A stretch of DNA of 19,418 nt from Deltaproteobacteria bacterium RIFCSPLOWO2_02_56_12. Its GTDB lineage: Bacteria; Desulfobacterota; Binatia; UBA9968. Shown here piece by piece: positions 7,126 through 14,320 of the stretch. Each line of letters opens with the position of its first letter. Position 1 is the stretch's first letter. The notes beneath the pieces are model-generated. The model was not told the DNA's origin. It made no database searches and saw only the letters and a list, made by a program, of their open reading frames with translations. Position numbers and translations under genes: made by a program. Where the stretch lies: positions 2,921 to 22,338 of the forward strand of contig MGRY01000117.1 in NCBI GenBank assembly GCA_001799045.1. Reading direction: 5' to 3'.

Positions 7126-7160
7126 TGGGATAGAGTGGGATAAATTCCCATAGAGTCCCA
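7126..7160. promoter_or_regulatory. MraZ operator: four boxes in a 2+2 inverted layout
   Basis: TGGGA occurs at 7126-7130 and 7136-7140, and its reverse complement TCCCA at 7146-7150 and 7156-7160, every box separated by 5 bases. MraZ of E. coli is known to bind TGGGN repeats with 5-base spacers upstream of its own gene. Here the boxes have the same unit and 10-bp helical period but form a dyad. They lie about +5 to +40 from the predicted start point, so bound MraZ would block early transcription. Confidence 0.8.
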
Positions 7161-7174
7161 AAACGGATAAAAAT

Positions 7175-7627
7175 ATGTTTCGTGGAAGCTTTGAGCATAC
7201 CCTCGATACCAAGGGACGATTGAGTATCCCTTCAAGATTTCGTGAAGTCCTTTTGGGCAAAGGGGACGAGCGTATTGTCATTACCAACTTCGTCATTGAT
7301 GCGACACGGTGCCTGGATGTTTATCCCCTCGACGAATGGCTTCGTTTCGAGGAGGAAATCAGAAAAAAACCGAAGTTCGAGCGCCGCATGGTTTTGTTTC
7401 AGAACTATTATCTTGGTGGCGCCTGTGAATGTGCAGTGGATAAACATGGACGCATCCTTATCCCCCCGCTGCTCCGCCAGTATGCCGGCCTTAAGCGGGA
7501 CATCGTTCTGGTCTCGGCCCTGGATAAGTTTCGTGTATGGGATAAGGAGGCCTGGAAAAAAGTTTTCGCGGAAGCCGAGGAGAAACTCATGCAGGATCCC
7601 GATTTTCTCGGCGATCTAGGACTCTGA
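7175..7627 (+). CDS. mraZ: Transcriptional regulator MraZ
   Basis: 150 residues, the usual MraZ length. Two SpoVT/AbrB-like swapped-hairpin DNA-binding repeats are visible, each with the signature DxxGR: DTKGR at 11-15 and DKHGR at 89-93, each followed by an IP (IPSRFR; IPPLLRQYAG). MraZ forms ring-shaped oligomers and represses the dcw cluster by binding TGGGN boxes next to its promoter, here present at 7126-7160. The ATG at 7175 gives the typical MFRGSFEHTLD start; the ribosome binding site is weak (GGA at 7165-7167), which may keep the repressor low. It is the first gene of the operon, 60 bases before the STAS gene. Confidence 0.95.
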   Translation: MFRGSFEHTLDTKGRLSIPSRFREVLLGKGDERIVITNFVIDATRCLDVYPLDEWLRFEEEIRKKPKFERRMVLFQNYYLGGACECAVDKHGRILIPPLLRQYAGLKRDIVLVSALDKFRVWDKEAWKKVFAEAEEKLMQDPDFLGDLGL

Positions 7628-7687
7628 GTCAAAAGGCCCGTCGGATTATAGAGGCCGGTAACGGCTTGCAGGCCAAAGGAGGAAAAA

Positions 7688-8050
7688 ATGCTGCAGCGAA
7701 AAGTTATTCAGGATATCTCAGTGATTGACATCAATGGTGATATTGATTTTCGCGAGATGATAAGGATCAAAGATGTCATCGGGTCCTTAATCGAAAAGGA
7801 GCGGATCAAGGTCGTCTTGAACCTGAAAGCAGTAGATCACATCAATTACCTAAGCATCGGGGTGCTGGTCGAGAGACTGAGGATCCTGAGGAACCTAAAC
7901 GGCGACTTAAAACTCGCGGGTATGAATTCTTACGTCAGAGACATCTTCAGAGTCGTCGGCATGGATCAGTTTTTTGAGGAGTATACATCTTTGGAGGATG
8001 CCATCGAGAGTTTTGACGAGGACTGGGAGGGAGATGGGACCTACCATTAA
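7688..8050 (+). CDS. Small STAS-domain protein (SpoIIAA-like fold)
   Basis: 120 residues, a single STAS domain (anti-sigma-factor antagonist family). The strand/helix pattern fits: IQDISVIDINGDIDF, then VVLNLKAVDHINYLSIGVLVERL, then GDLKLAGMNSYVRDIFRVVGMDQFF. In classical SpoIIAA proteins the phosphorylated serine lies in a DSSGLGVL motif. Here the aligned stretch is N53-Y-L-S-I-G-V-L, so the aspartate and the usual phospho-serine are replaced (Leu55), leaving Ser56 one position along. It may work without phosphorylation or through another partner. The acidic tail (EDWEGDG) is unusual. An AAAGGAGG site precedes the ATG, and its TAA overlaps the rsmH ATG by one base (TAATG), implying coupled translation. 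It is not part of the core dcw set; its role here is unknown. Confidence 0.85.
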   Translation: MLQRKVIQDISVIDINGDIDFREMIRIKDVIGSLIEKERIKVVLNLKAVDHINYLSIGVLVERLRILRNLNGDLKLAGMNSYVRDIFRVVGMDQFFEEYTSLEDAIESFDEDWEGDGTYH

Positions 8051-8979
8051 TGGTCTACGCACATGCGTCTGTGATGGTGCAGGAGGTCATGGAACTCCTA
8101 AAACCCGAATCGCATAAAAAGTATATCGACGGGACCTTGGGAGGTGGAGGTCATACGGAACAGATTCTGGCGCTCAGCAGCCCGGACGGGATGGTCCTGG
8201 GTCTGGATTGGGACGACGAAGCGATCGCCGCTGCTCAGGAGAGGCTCAGAAGATTCGGGGATCGCCTGGTGACTCGGCGCGCAGCCTTTACCGAGGTGAA
8301 GGAGATCTTAAAAGAGATCGGTTGGGACAAAGTAGATGGAATTTTTTTGGATCTCGGACTCTCCTCCCATCACATCGAATCCGGGGAACGGGGATTCAGC
8401 TTCCAGGTCGAGACTAGGCTCGATATGCGCATGGACCGACGCCAATCTCTGGATGCCTACCAGGTGGTGAATACCTTTCCCGTATCTGAACTAGAGCGGA
8501 TACTGCGGGAGTATGGTGAGGAGCCGCGCGCTCGCCGCGTTGCCCTGTCTATCGATGCGCAGCGCAGGCGAAAAAGGGTCGAAACCACCAGAGATCTGGC
8601 GGATCTCGTGGCGCGGGTCGCGGGGAGGAAGCGGGGGAGGATGCATCCTGCCACCAGGACTTTTCAGGCGTTAAGGATCGCCGTGAATCGGGAGCTGGAA
8701 AATCTCACCGGCTTCCTGGAAGACGCCTATGAATTGCTCCACTCCAAAGGACGTGTGGTTATTATCTCTTTTCATTCTTTAGAGGATCGGCTGGTTAAGA
8801 AGGCTTTCCGTAAATGGAACCAGAGCTGCATCTGTCCGCCCAAAACCATTCTCTGTCGTTGTGGCTGGAGTCAAAAGGCCAGGCTCTTGACCTCACGACC
8901 TCTGTTTCCTTCCCAGGGAGAAATTTGGCTCAACCCCCGTGCCCGCTCTGCCAAGCTCCGGGCGGCGGAACGGGTTTAG
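8050..8979 (+). CDS. rsmH: 16S rRNA (cytosine(1402)-N(4))-methyltransferase RsmH (MraW)
   Basis: 309 residues. Transfers a methyl group from S-adenosylmethionine to N4 of C1402 in the 16S rRNA decoding centre. Family motifs: HASVMVQEVMELL at 5-17, the SAM-binding loop DGTLGGGGHT at 27-36, LDWD at 52-55, LDLGLSS at 100-106, GFSF followed by LDMRMD (about 115-129), HPATRTFQALRI, and SFHSLEDR near the C-terminus. A late cluster of four cysteines (CICPPKTILCRC) matches the usual RsmH tail. It starts within the stop of the STAS gene and ends 11 bases before the ftsL GTG. Its presence between mraZ and ftsL is canonical. Confidence 0.96.
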   Translation: MVYAHASVMVQEVMELLKPESHKKYIDGTLGGGGHTEQILALSSPDGMVLGLDWDDEAIAAAQERLRRFGDRLVTRRAAFTEVKEILKEIGWDKVDGIFLDLGLSSHHIESGERGFSFQVETRLDMRMDRRQSLDAYQVVNTFPVSELERILREYGEEPRARRVALSIDAQRRRKRVETTRDLADLVARVAGRKRGRMHPATRTFQALRIAVNRELENLTGFLEDAYELLHSKGRVVIISFHSLEDRLVKKAFRKWNQSCICPPKTILCRCGWSQKARLLTSRPLFPSQGEIWLNPRARSAKLRAAERV

Positions 8980-8983
8980 GGAG
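8978..8983 (+). promoter_or_regulatory. Ribosome binding site setting the ftsL GTG start
   Basis: AGGGAG, overlapping the rsmH stop codon, lies 7 bases before GTG 8991. It fixes the start of FtsL at that GTG rather than at the ATG 177 bases upstream inside rsmH. Confidence 0.7.
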
Positions 8984-8990
8984 CTCGAAC

Positions 8991-9338
8991 GTGGCCACAG
9001 CCCTGAGCAAAAAGGTGTGGGGGCTAGGCCTCCTCAAGAGGCAGCAGGTAGAGCGATTCAGCGCGCAGCAACACCGCCGGCTCTTTTTCACTTCTCTCCT
9101 GCTTGGTGTGTGCCTGGTCGGGGTTGCCCTACTGCATGTTTGGCTGCGGTTGCAGGTGGTCCATCTGGGCTACGTGCTTTCCTCCACCAGTAAGTTGCAC
9201 AGTCAGCTCGAGCAGGAGAACCGAGAGCTGAAAGTGGAGCTGGCTACAGTGACCTCGCCAAGCCGTCTGGAAGTAATGGCCCGGACACGGCTGGGGTTGG
9301 TGGAACCGGAAAAAGGTCAGGTGGTGCTCTTGCCATGA
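8991..9338 (+). CDS. ftsL: Cell division protein FtsL
   Basis: 115 residues from a GTG start. A small bitopic inner-membrane protein: a basic cytoplasmic N-terminus (about 1-30), one membrane segment at about 31-52 (LFFTSLLLGVCLVGVALLHVW), then a periplasmic coiled coil (SSTSKLHSQLEQENRELKVEL). The tail RLEVMARTRLGLVEPEKGQVV is the common FtsL/DivIC ending. FtsL joins FtsB and FtsQ to activate FtsW-FtsI septal synthesis. The frame is open further upstream within rsmH, but those residues resemble no FtsL and the AGGGAG site supports GTG 8991. Its TGA overlaps the ftsI ATG (ATGA). Sequence conservation is low in this family, so the call rests on topology, motif and position. Confidence 0.88.
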   Translation: MATALSKKVWGLGLLKRQQVERFSAQQHRRLFFTSLLLGVCLVGVALLHVWLRLQVVHLGYVLSSTSKLHSQLEQENRELKVELATVTSPSRLEVMARTRLGLVEPEKGQVVLLP

Positions 9339-11290
9339 AGCGCTCCTTTCAAGGGATTAAACTCCGCCTGGCAATAGCCGGGCTGTTTTTTCTGCTGATG
9401 TTTTTAGCGATTGTTGTGCGCGCCTTTCAGCTCCAGATCCTGCAAGGAGAAAAACTCAAACGGCTTGGCGAGAGGCAGCAGCTTAAGGAGTGGATTGTCC
9501 TTCCAAAGCGGGGAACGATTTTGGATCGCGCCGGAGAGCCGTTAGCTCTCAGCTTGGAAGCCCAATCCGTCTATGCGCGGCCCCGACGTATTAAAGAGCC
9601 GGAGAGCGCCGTCCGCAGTCTAGCCCAGGCCTTGGATATGAACCAAGCTGAGGTGCAGCAAAAGCTGAAGACAGAGAAGCCTTTTGTTTGGCTCAAACGA
9701 CAGATAGCCCCGAAGGAGGCGGAAAGGATCAAAGCCCTCAATCTGGAGGGGGTAGGCATGTCCTACGAGCCCAACCGGTACTATCCTCAAGGTCAGCTTG
9801 CGGGGCAAGTGGTTGGGTTTGTGGGCAGGGATTCCCAGGGGCTCGAGGGCGTGGAGCTGTACTATGACGCATATATTCGCGGCGAAAGGGGTTCTCCTAT
9901 CATCGAGCATGATGCCCTGGGGCGCAGGGTCCTTGCCCAAGGGTTGGATGAAGTTGAGATACCGCCCGGGGCCGACATTCATCTAACGCTGAACACCTCG
10001 ATCCAGCACGTTGCGGAAAAGCAGTTAGAAGCAACGGTTGCTAAATATCGCGCCAAGGCGGGGATCGCTATCGTAGTTGAGCCATTTACCGGTGAGGTCC
10101 TGGCACTGGCGAATTACCCGTTTTTCAACCCCAATAATTTTACCCGGCTCTCTTCCATCCAGTGGCGCAACCGATCAGTGACCGACAGCTTTGAGCCCGG
10201 TTCTACATTTAAAGTCATTCTAGCGGCTGCGGCCCTGGAGGAAGAAGTCGTAGGGAAAGAAGATCTCTTCTATTGTGAGTTTGGGAAATATGCCTTTGCG
10301 GGAAAGACTATTCACGACACCCATGAATACGGGTGGTTGCCCTTTTACAAAATTATTCAGTATTCCAGCAACATCGGCGTGACCAAGGTAGCAGAGAAAC
10401 TTAAGAAAGATAGGTACTTCAAATACATCGACAAATTTGGTTTTGGCAAGCTAACAAGGATTGACATACCGGGAGAGGCAGCGGGGGTGGTTCGATCTCC
10501 AGATAGCTGGTCTCCCATTGATTTAGCTACTCACGCCTTCGGGCAGGGAATTGCAGTAACCCCGATCCAGCTCGTGATGGCCTATAGCGCCATCGCCAAC
10601 GGGGGTTTTCTTATGCAACCCTTTGTCGTGCGCCGGGTGGTGGCCCCCAGCGGTGAAATTCTGTTGCAGAATCAACCTCATGTTACCCGTCGCGTTGTTT
10701 CGGAAAAGACCGCCCGCCTGCTGACCTCGATTCTCAAGGGTGCTGTGAGCGACGGGGGAACGGGCCTCATGGCGAGCGTAGAAGGGTTCGAGGTTGCGGG
10801 CAAGACCGGGACTGCCCAGAAACCAGATCTAGCCCACGGGGGATATTCAGGCAGGAAAAGGGTTGCCTCCTTTGTCGGATTCGTTCCTGCGGATGATCCC
10901 CGCCTCGTCCTGCTGGTGATCGTGGATGAGCCGGAGGGGAGCGTTTATGGTGGGGTCGTTGCGGCCCCGGCTTTTCGCAACATCGCGCAGAGCGCCTTGC
11001 GCTACCTCGGGATTGTGCCTGATCAGCCCGGGCCTCTGCCTCTGCCTGCGGCAAAAGGAGGGACTTTGGTGCGGGTAGAACAGAAGAGTGAAAATGAGAC
11101 TGCGAGGCGCGAGGGCGCTATGGAGGTTCCGGACTTTGTCGGCCTCAGCCTGCGCGGGGCGGTGGAGAAAGCCAGGGCTCTCAAGCTCAAGGTCGAGATG
11201 CACGGAAATGGCTATGTGGTGAAACAGTCGCCGGCCCCAAGGGCCGTTTGGGGAAAGAGTGAGACCTTGACTCTGACTCTGCAGGGTTGA
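9335..11290 (+). CDS. ftsI: Septal peptidoglycan transpeptidase FtsI/PBP3, with PASTA domain
   Basis: 651-residue class B penicillin-binding protein that crosslinks septal murein. An N-terminal membrane anchor (about 10-34) is followed by a pedestal domain (RGTILDRAGEPLA at 59-71). The transpeptidase domain has catalytic STFK at 290-293 (Ser290), SxN at 344-346 and KTG at 490-492. Residues about 597-651 form one C-terminal PASTA domain (VPDFVGLSLRGAVEKARAL), linked by a Pro/charged stretch (565-595). This is the SpoVD/PBP2x-like architecture and is absent from E. coli FtsI. It starts in the ftsL stop (ATGA overlap) and ends 5 bases before the murE ATG. It partners with FtsW, encoded downstream. 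Confidence 0.95.
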   Translation: MKRSFQGIKLRLAIAGLFFLLMFLAIVVRAFQLQILQGEKLKRLGERQQLKEWIVLPKRGTILDRAGEPLALSLEAQSVYARPRRIKEPESAVRSLAQALDMNQAEVQQKLKTEKPFVWLKRQIAPKEAERIKALNLEGVGMSYEPNRYYPQGQLAGQVVGFVGRDSQGLEGVELYYDAYIRGERGSPIIEHDALGRRVLAQGLDEVEIPPGADIHLTLNTSIQHVAEKQLEATVAKYRAKAGIAIVVEPFTGEVLALANYPFFNPNNFTRLSSIQWRNRSVTDSFEPGSTFKVILAAAALEEEVVGKEDLFYCEFGKYAFAGKTIHDTHEYGWLPFYKIIQYSSNIGVTKVAEKLKKDRYFKYIDKFGFGKLTRIDIPGEAAGVVRSPDSWSPIDLATHAFGQGIAVTPIQLVMAYSAIANGGFLMQPFVVRRVVAPSGEILLQNQPHVTRRVVSEKTARLLTSILKGAVSDGGTGLMASVEGFEVAGKTGTAQKPDLAHGGYSGRKRVASFVGFVPADDPRLVLLVIVDEPEGSVYGGVVAAPAFRNIAQSALRYLGIVPDQPGPLPLPAAKGGTLVRVEQKSENETARREGAMEVPDFVGLSLRGAVEKARALKLKVEMHGNGYVVKQSPAPRAVWGKSETLTLTLQG

Positions 11291-11295
11291 CGGGG

Positions 11296-12849
11296 ATGAG
11301 GCTTAAGGAACTCCTGGAGGCGGGGGAGGTGGACGAGGCTGGGGGAGATATGGATCAAGCCGTCACGGGGCTTAGCTACGATTCGCGAAGGGTTAAAAAG
11401 GGGCACATCTTCTTTGCCGTTCCCGGGGAACGGCTGGATGGACACGAATTTGCCGCTCAGGCTCTAGAGCAGGGAGCGGCCGCGGTTGTTATGGAGCGGA
11501 GGGTATCATTACCTCAAAGTGCCACATGGATCCGGGTGCGCAACGTAAGACGCACGATGGGAATGTGGTCGGCCCTATTTTTTGCATCTCCGAGCCGCCG
11601 CATGGTGTTGGTTGGAATCACCGGGACCAACGGCAAGACTACAGTGTCCTACCTGCTGGAATCGATCTTTTCGGCAGCCGGAATGGCGCCAGGGGTTATC
11701 GGCACCATCAACTACAGGTATCAGGGTCGGATACTCGCCGCCCCGCACACCACCCCGGAATCTGTGGACCTTCAAGCCCTTCTGGCAGAGATGGTTGAGG
11801 CAGATGTCCAGTCGGTGGCCATGGAGGTTTCCTCCCATGCATTGGAAATGGAGCGGGTGCGGGGGATCGAATTTGATGCAGCTTTATTTACCAATCTGAC
11901 GCGCGACCATCTCGATTTCCATATGGATATGGAGAGATATTTTTCCGCTAAGAGCAGGCTTTTTACGGATTACCTTGGGGCGAGTGCCAAGCAGAATAAG
12001 TTTGCTGTTATTCACGGAGGAGACCCCAGGGGTCGGGAACTTTTGGATAAGGTCCGGGAGCTGGGGTTTGAGGTTATGAGTTATGGCCGGGGACGGGAGT
12101 GGGATGTCCACCCGCTGGAGTTCGAAGGGGATCTCGATGGTCTTAGAGGAAAGATCCGCGTGAAAGACCAGGTAGTCGATTTTTCTTCTCGGTTGATCGG
12201 GCCGCCCAATCTGGAAAATATTTTGGGCGCCGTAGGCGTTGGTTTCGCTTTGGGGTTGTCGAAGAGCGCAATCTCAGAGGGGATTGCCCGGTTGGAGTCG
12301 GTCCCTGGTCGGTTGGAGAAGATCCAGAGCAAGCTCGGAATCTCGGTTCTTGTCGATTACGCTCACACCCCCGATGCCTTGGAGCGAGTGATCGGGGCTA
12401 TGCGGCCCTTTGCCCGAGGCCAGCTGATCGTACTGTTCGGCTGCGGGGGAGACCGCGATCGAGGGAAAAGGTCTCTCATGGGTGAGATCGCCGGACGGCT
12501 GAGCGACCTGGTGGTTCTGACCTCGGACAACCCGCGCACCGAAGAGCCGCTCGCTATACTGGAAGAGATCGAAGATGGAGTCCGGAAAACCCACATGCGA
12601 AAATTTCAAATTTCAAATCTCAGATCTCAGATTTCGGATCTGCAATCTGAAATCTTAAATCTGAAATTTTACTTGGTGGAGCGGGATCGCCGCACCGCCA
12701 TCCGTTTAGCCCTGCGGCTGGCGCGCAGTGGCGACCTGGTCCTGATAGCGGGGAAGGGGCACGAAGACTACCAGATCTTAGGAGCGAAGCGGATCCATTT
12801 TGATGATCGGGAAGTGGCAAGGGAAGAACTAGAAAGGCTGAGTTCTTAG
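11296..12849 (+). CDS. murE: UDP-MurNAc-L-Ala-D-Glu:meso-DAP ligase MurE, with repeat-encoded insertion
   Basis: 517 residues. Adds the third stem-peptide residue in the cytoplasm using ATP. The P-loop GTNGKTT is at 110-116, TTPESVDLQ at 152-160 contacts the substrate, and the lysine in SAKSRLF (Lys219) is the one usually carbamylated. DNPR at 411-414 is the signature of meso-diaminopimelate rather than lysine specificity. KGHEDYQ follows at 487-493. Residues about 437-457 are an insertion of three heptapeptides (SQISDLQ-like) encoded by a palindromic heptamer array between the DNPR loop and the VERDRRTAI strand. ATG 11296 is preferred over TTG 11287 because AGGG lies 9 bases upstream and no site fits the TTG. 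The stop codon lies inside a second repeat. Confidence 0.95.
   Translation: MRLKELLEAGEVDEAGGDMDQAVTGLSYDSRRVKKGHIFFAVPGERLDGHEFAAQALEQGAAAVVMERRVSLPQSATWIRVRNVRRTMGMWSALFFASPSRRMVLVGITGTNGKTTVSYLLESIFSAAGMAPGVIGTINYRYQGRILAAPHTTPESVDLQALLAEMVEADVQSVAMEVSSHALEMERVRGIEFDAALFTNLTRDHLDFHMDMERYFSAKSRLFTDYLGASAKQNKFAVIHGGDPRGRELLDKVRELGFEVMSYGRGREWDVHPLEFEGDLDGLRGKIRVKDQVVDFSSRLIGPPNLENILGAVGVGFALGLSKSAISEGIARLESVPGRLEKIQSKLGISVLVDYAHTPDALERVIGAMRPFARGQLIVLFGCGGDRDRGKRSLMGEIAGRLSDLVVLTSDNPRTEEPLAILEEIEDGVRKTHMRKFQISNLRSQISDLQSEILNLKFYLVERDRRTAIRLALRLARSGDLVLIAGKGHEDYQILGAKRIHFDDREVAREELERLSS
12601..12670. repeat. In-frame palindromic heptamer array inside murE
   Basis: Ten consecutive 7-base units: five AAATTTC-like (12601-12635), then five whose reverse complements match them (12636-12670, AAATCTG-like). 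The whole forms an imperfect inverted repeat centred near 12635. Seven bases times three gives seven codons, so it is read as a repeating heptapeptide in MurE. Its AT content is far above that of the surrounding gene. Confidence 0.8.
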
Positions 12850-12910
12850 TTACTAGTTTTAAGTTGTTAGTTAAAAACTCAAAACTGAAAACTCAAAACT
12901 AACAACTGAA
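12841..12910. repeat. Palindromic heptamer array at the murE-murF junction
   Basis: Five consecutive AGTTNNN units (12841-12875) are followed directly by five AACTNNN units (12876-12910), all in phase. The best arms, 12862-12872 and 12897-12907, are perfect 11-base reverse complements. The murE stop codon (12847-12849) lies in the first two units, and the array ends 6 bases before the murF ATG, displacing any normal ribosome binding site. Confidence 0.85.
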
Positions 12911-12916
12911 TTTTAG

Positions 12917-14317
12917 ATGTGGAGCAGGGAAGATATCCTCTTGGCGACTGATGGAAAAATCCTGCGCGAGGGAAAAGGCGTGGTCTTTGGCGATATTGTA
13001 ACCGGTTCGGGCGGGGTAGTGAAAGGATCCGTTTTTGTTGCCCTGAAGGGAGAGCGATTCGACGGTCACGACTTCCTGAGAGATGCGGTTCGCCGTGGGG
13101 CGGCTTGCCTGGTCGTTCATAAGCGTCCGGATTTCACCCATCTGAAAAGCGCGACTGTGATTCGAGTCCGGGACACGCTCAGGGCCTTGGGGAATCTGGC
13201 CCATTACCGTCGCCAGCTGATAGCGCCAAAAGTTTTGGCCATTACCGGGTCGAACGGGAAGACCACGACGAAAGAGATGGTTGCCGCGATTCTGGAGCGG
13301 GCTTCGATAGAGGGAAAATCGCTTCGGGGAAAGGTCTTAAAGACGGAAGGGAACTTCAACAATCTCGTGGGGCTGCCCCTTACGCTCCTTCGTCTGCAGG
13401 GGAAAGAAAGGGTGGCGGTTCTCGAATTAGGAACGAGTCGGCCAGGAGAGATCAGGCGCCTTACCAAGATCGCTGATCCCGACATCGGTCTTATTACCTC
13501 GGTTGCGCCCGCGCACTTGGCCGGTCTTAGCAGCCTTGCGGGCGTGGCGCGGGAGAAGGGAGAGCTCTTTCGCTCGATGAATCCCGGTGGCCTCGCTGTG
13601 GTGAATTTGGACGATCCCTGGGCTCGTCGTCTCGGAGAGGGGTTCAAAGGGGCGAAGATCACCTACGGCAAGCGGGGCGAGGTTAGAGGAGAGTCGCGGA
13701 AATTCTTGGGCGTGAGGGGAACGGAGTTCACGCTTCGAGCAGGTGGGGAGCGCCAGTTGATCCGCCTCAGGCTCTCCGGGGAACATAACGTTGCCAATGC
13801 TGTGGGGGCGGCAGCGATGGCCTACGGACTCGGGGCGGACCTGAATGCGGTGCGCAGGGGTTTGGAAGCCGTGAAGCCCTTCCCGATGCGCATGGCGTTG
13901 GAGCGCTGGCGGGGGATCGGGATCATCAACGATAGCTACAACGCCAATCCGGCATCGATGGAGGCCGCTCTCAAAACGCTGGTCGAGATCGGAGCCGGAA
14001 AAGAAAAAATAGCGATTCTGGGGGATATGCTTGAGCTGGGCAGAGAGAGCGGGAGAAGTCACCTGAAATTGGGAAAACGGGTGGCACGATACCGCATTGA
14101 CCGTCTTTATCTTCTTGGCGAGCAGGCCCAACAGGTCAAGGAGGGGGCGTTGCTCGCCGGGATGAAAGAAGAGCAGGTCATCGTCGGGAAAAATCACCGC
14201 GACATTGCCAAGATGGTTCGTAGCCGGACGAAAAGAGGGGCCTGGCTCCTCTTCAAAGGCTCACGCGGCATGAAAATGGAGATGGTACTAGAGGCCCTCA
14301 AGGAGATGGGAGAATAA
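12917..14317 (+). CDS. murF: UDP-MurNAc-tripeptide:D-Ala-D-Ala ligase MurF
   Basis: 466 residues. Completes UDP-MurNAc-pentapeptide in the cytoplasm with ATP. The N-terminal substrate domain has GSVFVALKGERFDGHDF at 37-53. The central ATPase P-loop GSNGKTTTKEM begins at 111, followed by TEGNFNNLVGLPLTLL. The MurF hallmark NDSYNANP is at 338-345, and GDMLELG and FKGSRGMKME occur in the C-terminal domain. The length is normal. The start at 12917 follows the heptamer array by 6 bases. No Shine-Dalgarno sequence is visible there, so initiation may depend on re-initiation or on hairpin folding. The mraY TTG begins 3 bases after its stop. Confidence 0.95.
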   Translation: MWSREDILLATDGKILREGKGVVFGDIVTGSGGVVKGSVFVALKGERFDGHDFLRDAVRRGAACLVVHKRPDFTHLKSATVIRVRDTLRALGNLAHYRRQLIAPKVLAITGSNGKTTTKEMVAAILERASIEGKSLRGKVLKTEGNFNNLVGLPLTLLRLQGKERVAVLELGTSRPGEIRRLTKIADPDIGLITSVAPAHLAGLSSLAGVAREKGELFRSMNPGGLAVVNLDDPWARRLGEGFKGAKITYGKRGEVRGESRKFLGVRGTEFTLRAGGERQLIRLRLSGEHNVANAVGAAAMAYGLGADLNAVRRGLEAVKPFPMRMALERWRGIGIINDSYNANPASMEAALKTLVEIGAGKEKIAILGDMLELGRESGRSHLKLGKRVARYRIDRLYLLGEQAQQVKEGALLAGMKEEQVIVGKNHRDIAKMVRSRTKRGAWLLFKGSRGMKMEMVLEALKEMGE

Positions 14318-14320
14318 ATC

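Noticed and set aside
7126..7160. The mraZ boxes as another heptamer array
   Set aside because: The period is 10, not 7, the unit matches the known MraZ TGGGN box, and the location next to the promoter explains it.
7645..7665. Small GCCG-GTAA-CGGC hairpin between mraZ and the STAS gene
   Set aside because: A 4-bp stem with no T run is expected by chance; it is not evidence of a terminator or regulator.
8814..9338. A 174-residue FtsL reading starting inside rsmH
   Set aside because: The first 59 residues are an out-of-frame shadow of rsmH with no FtsL character; GTG 8991 has its own ribosome site.
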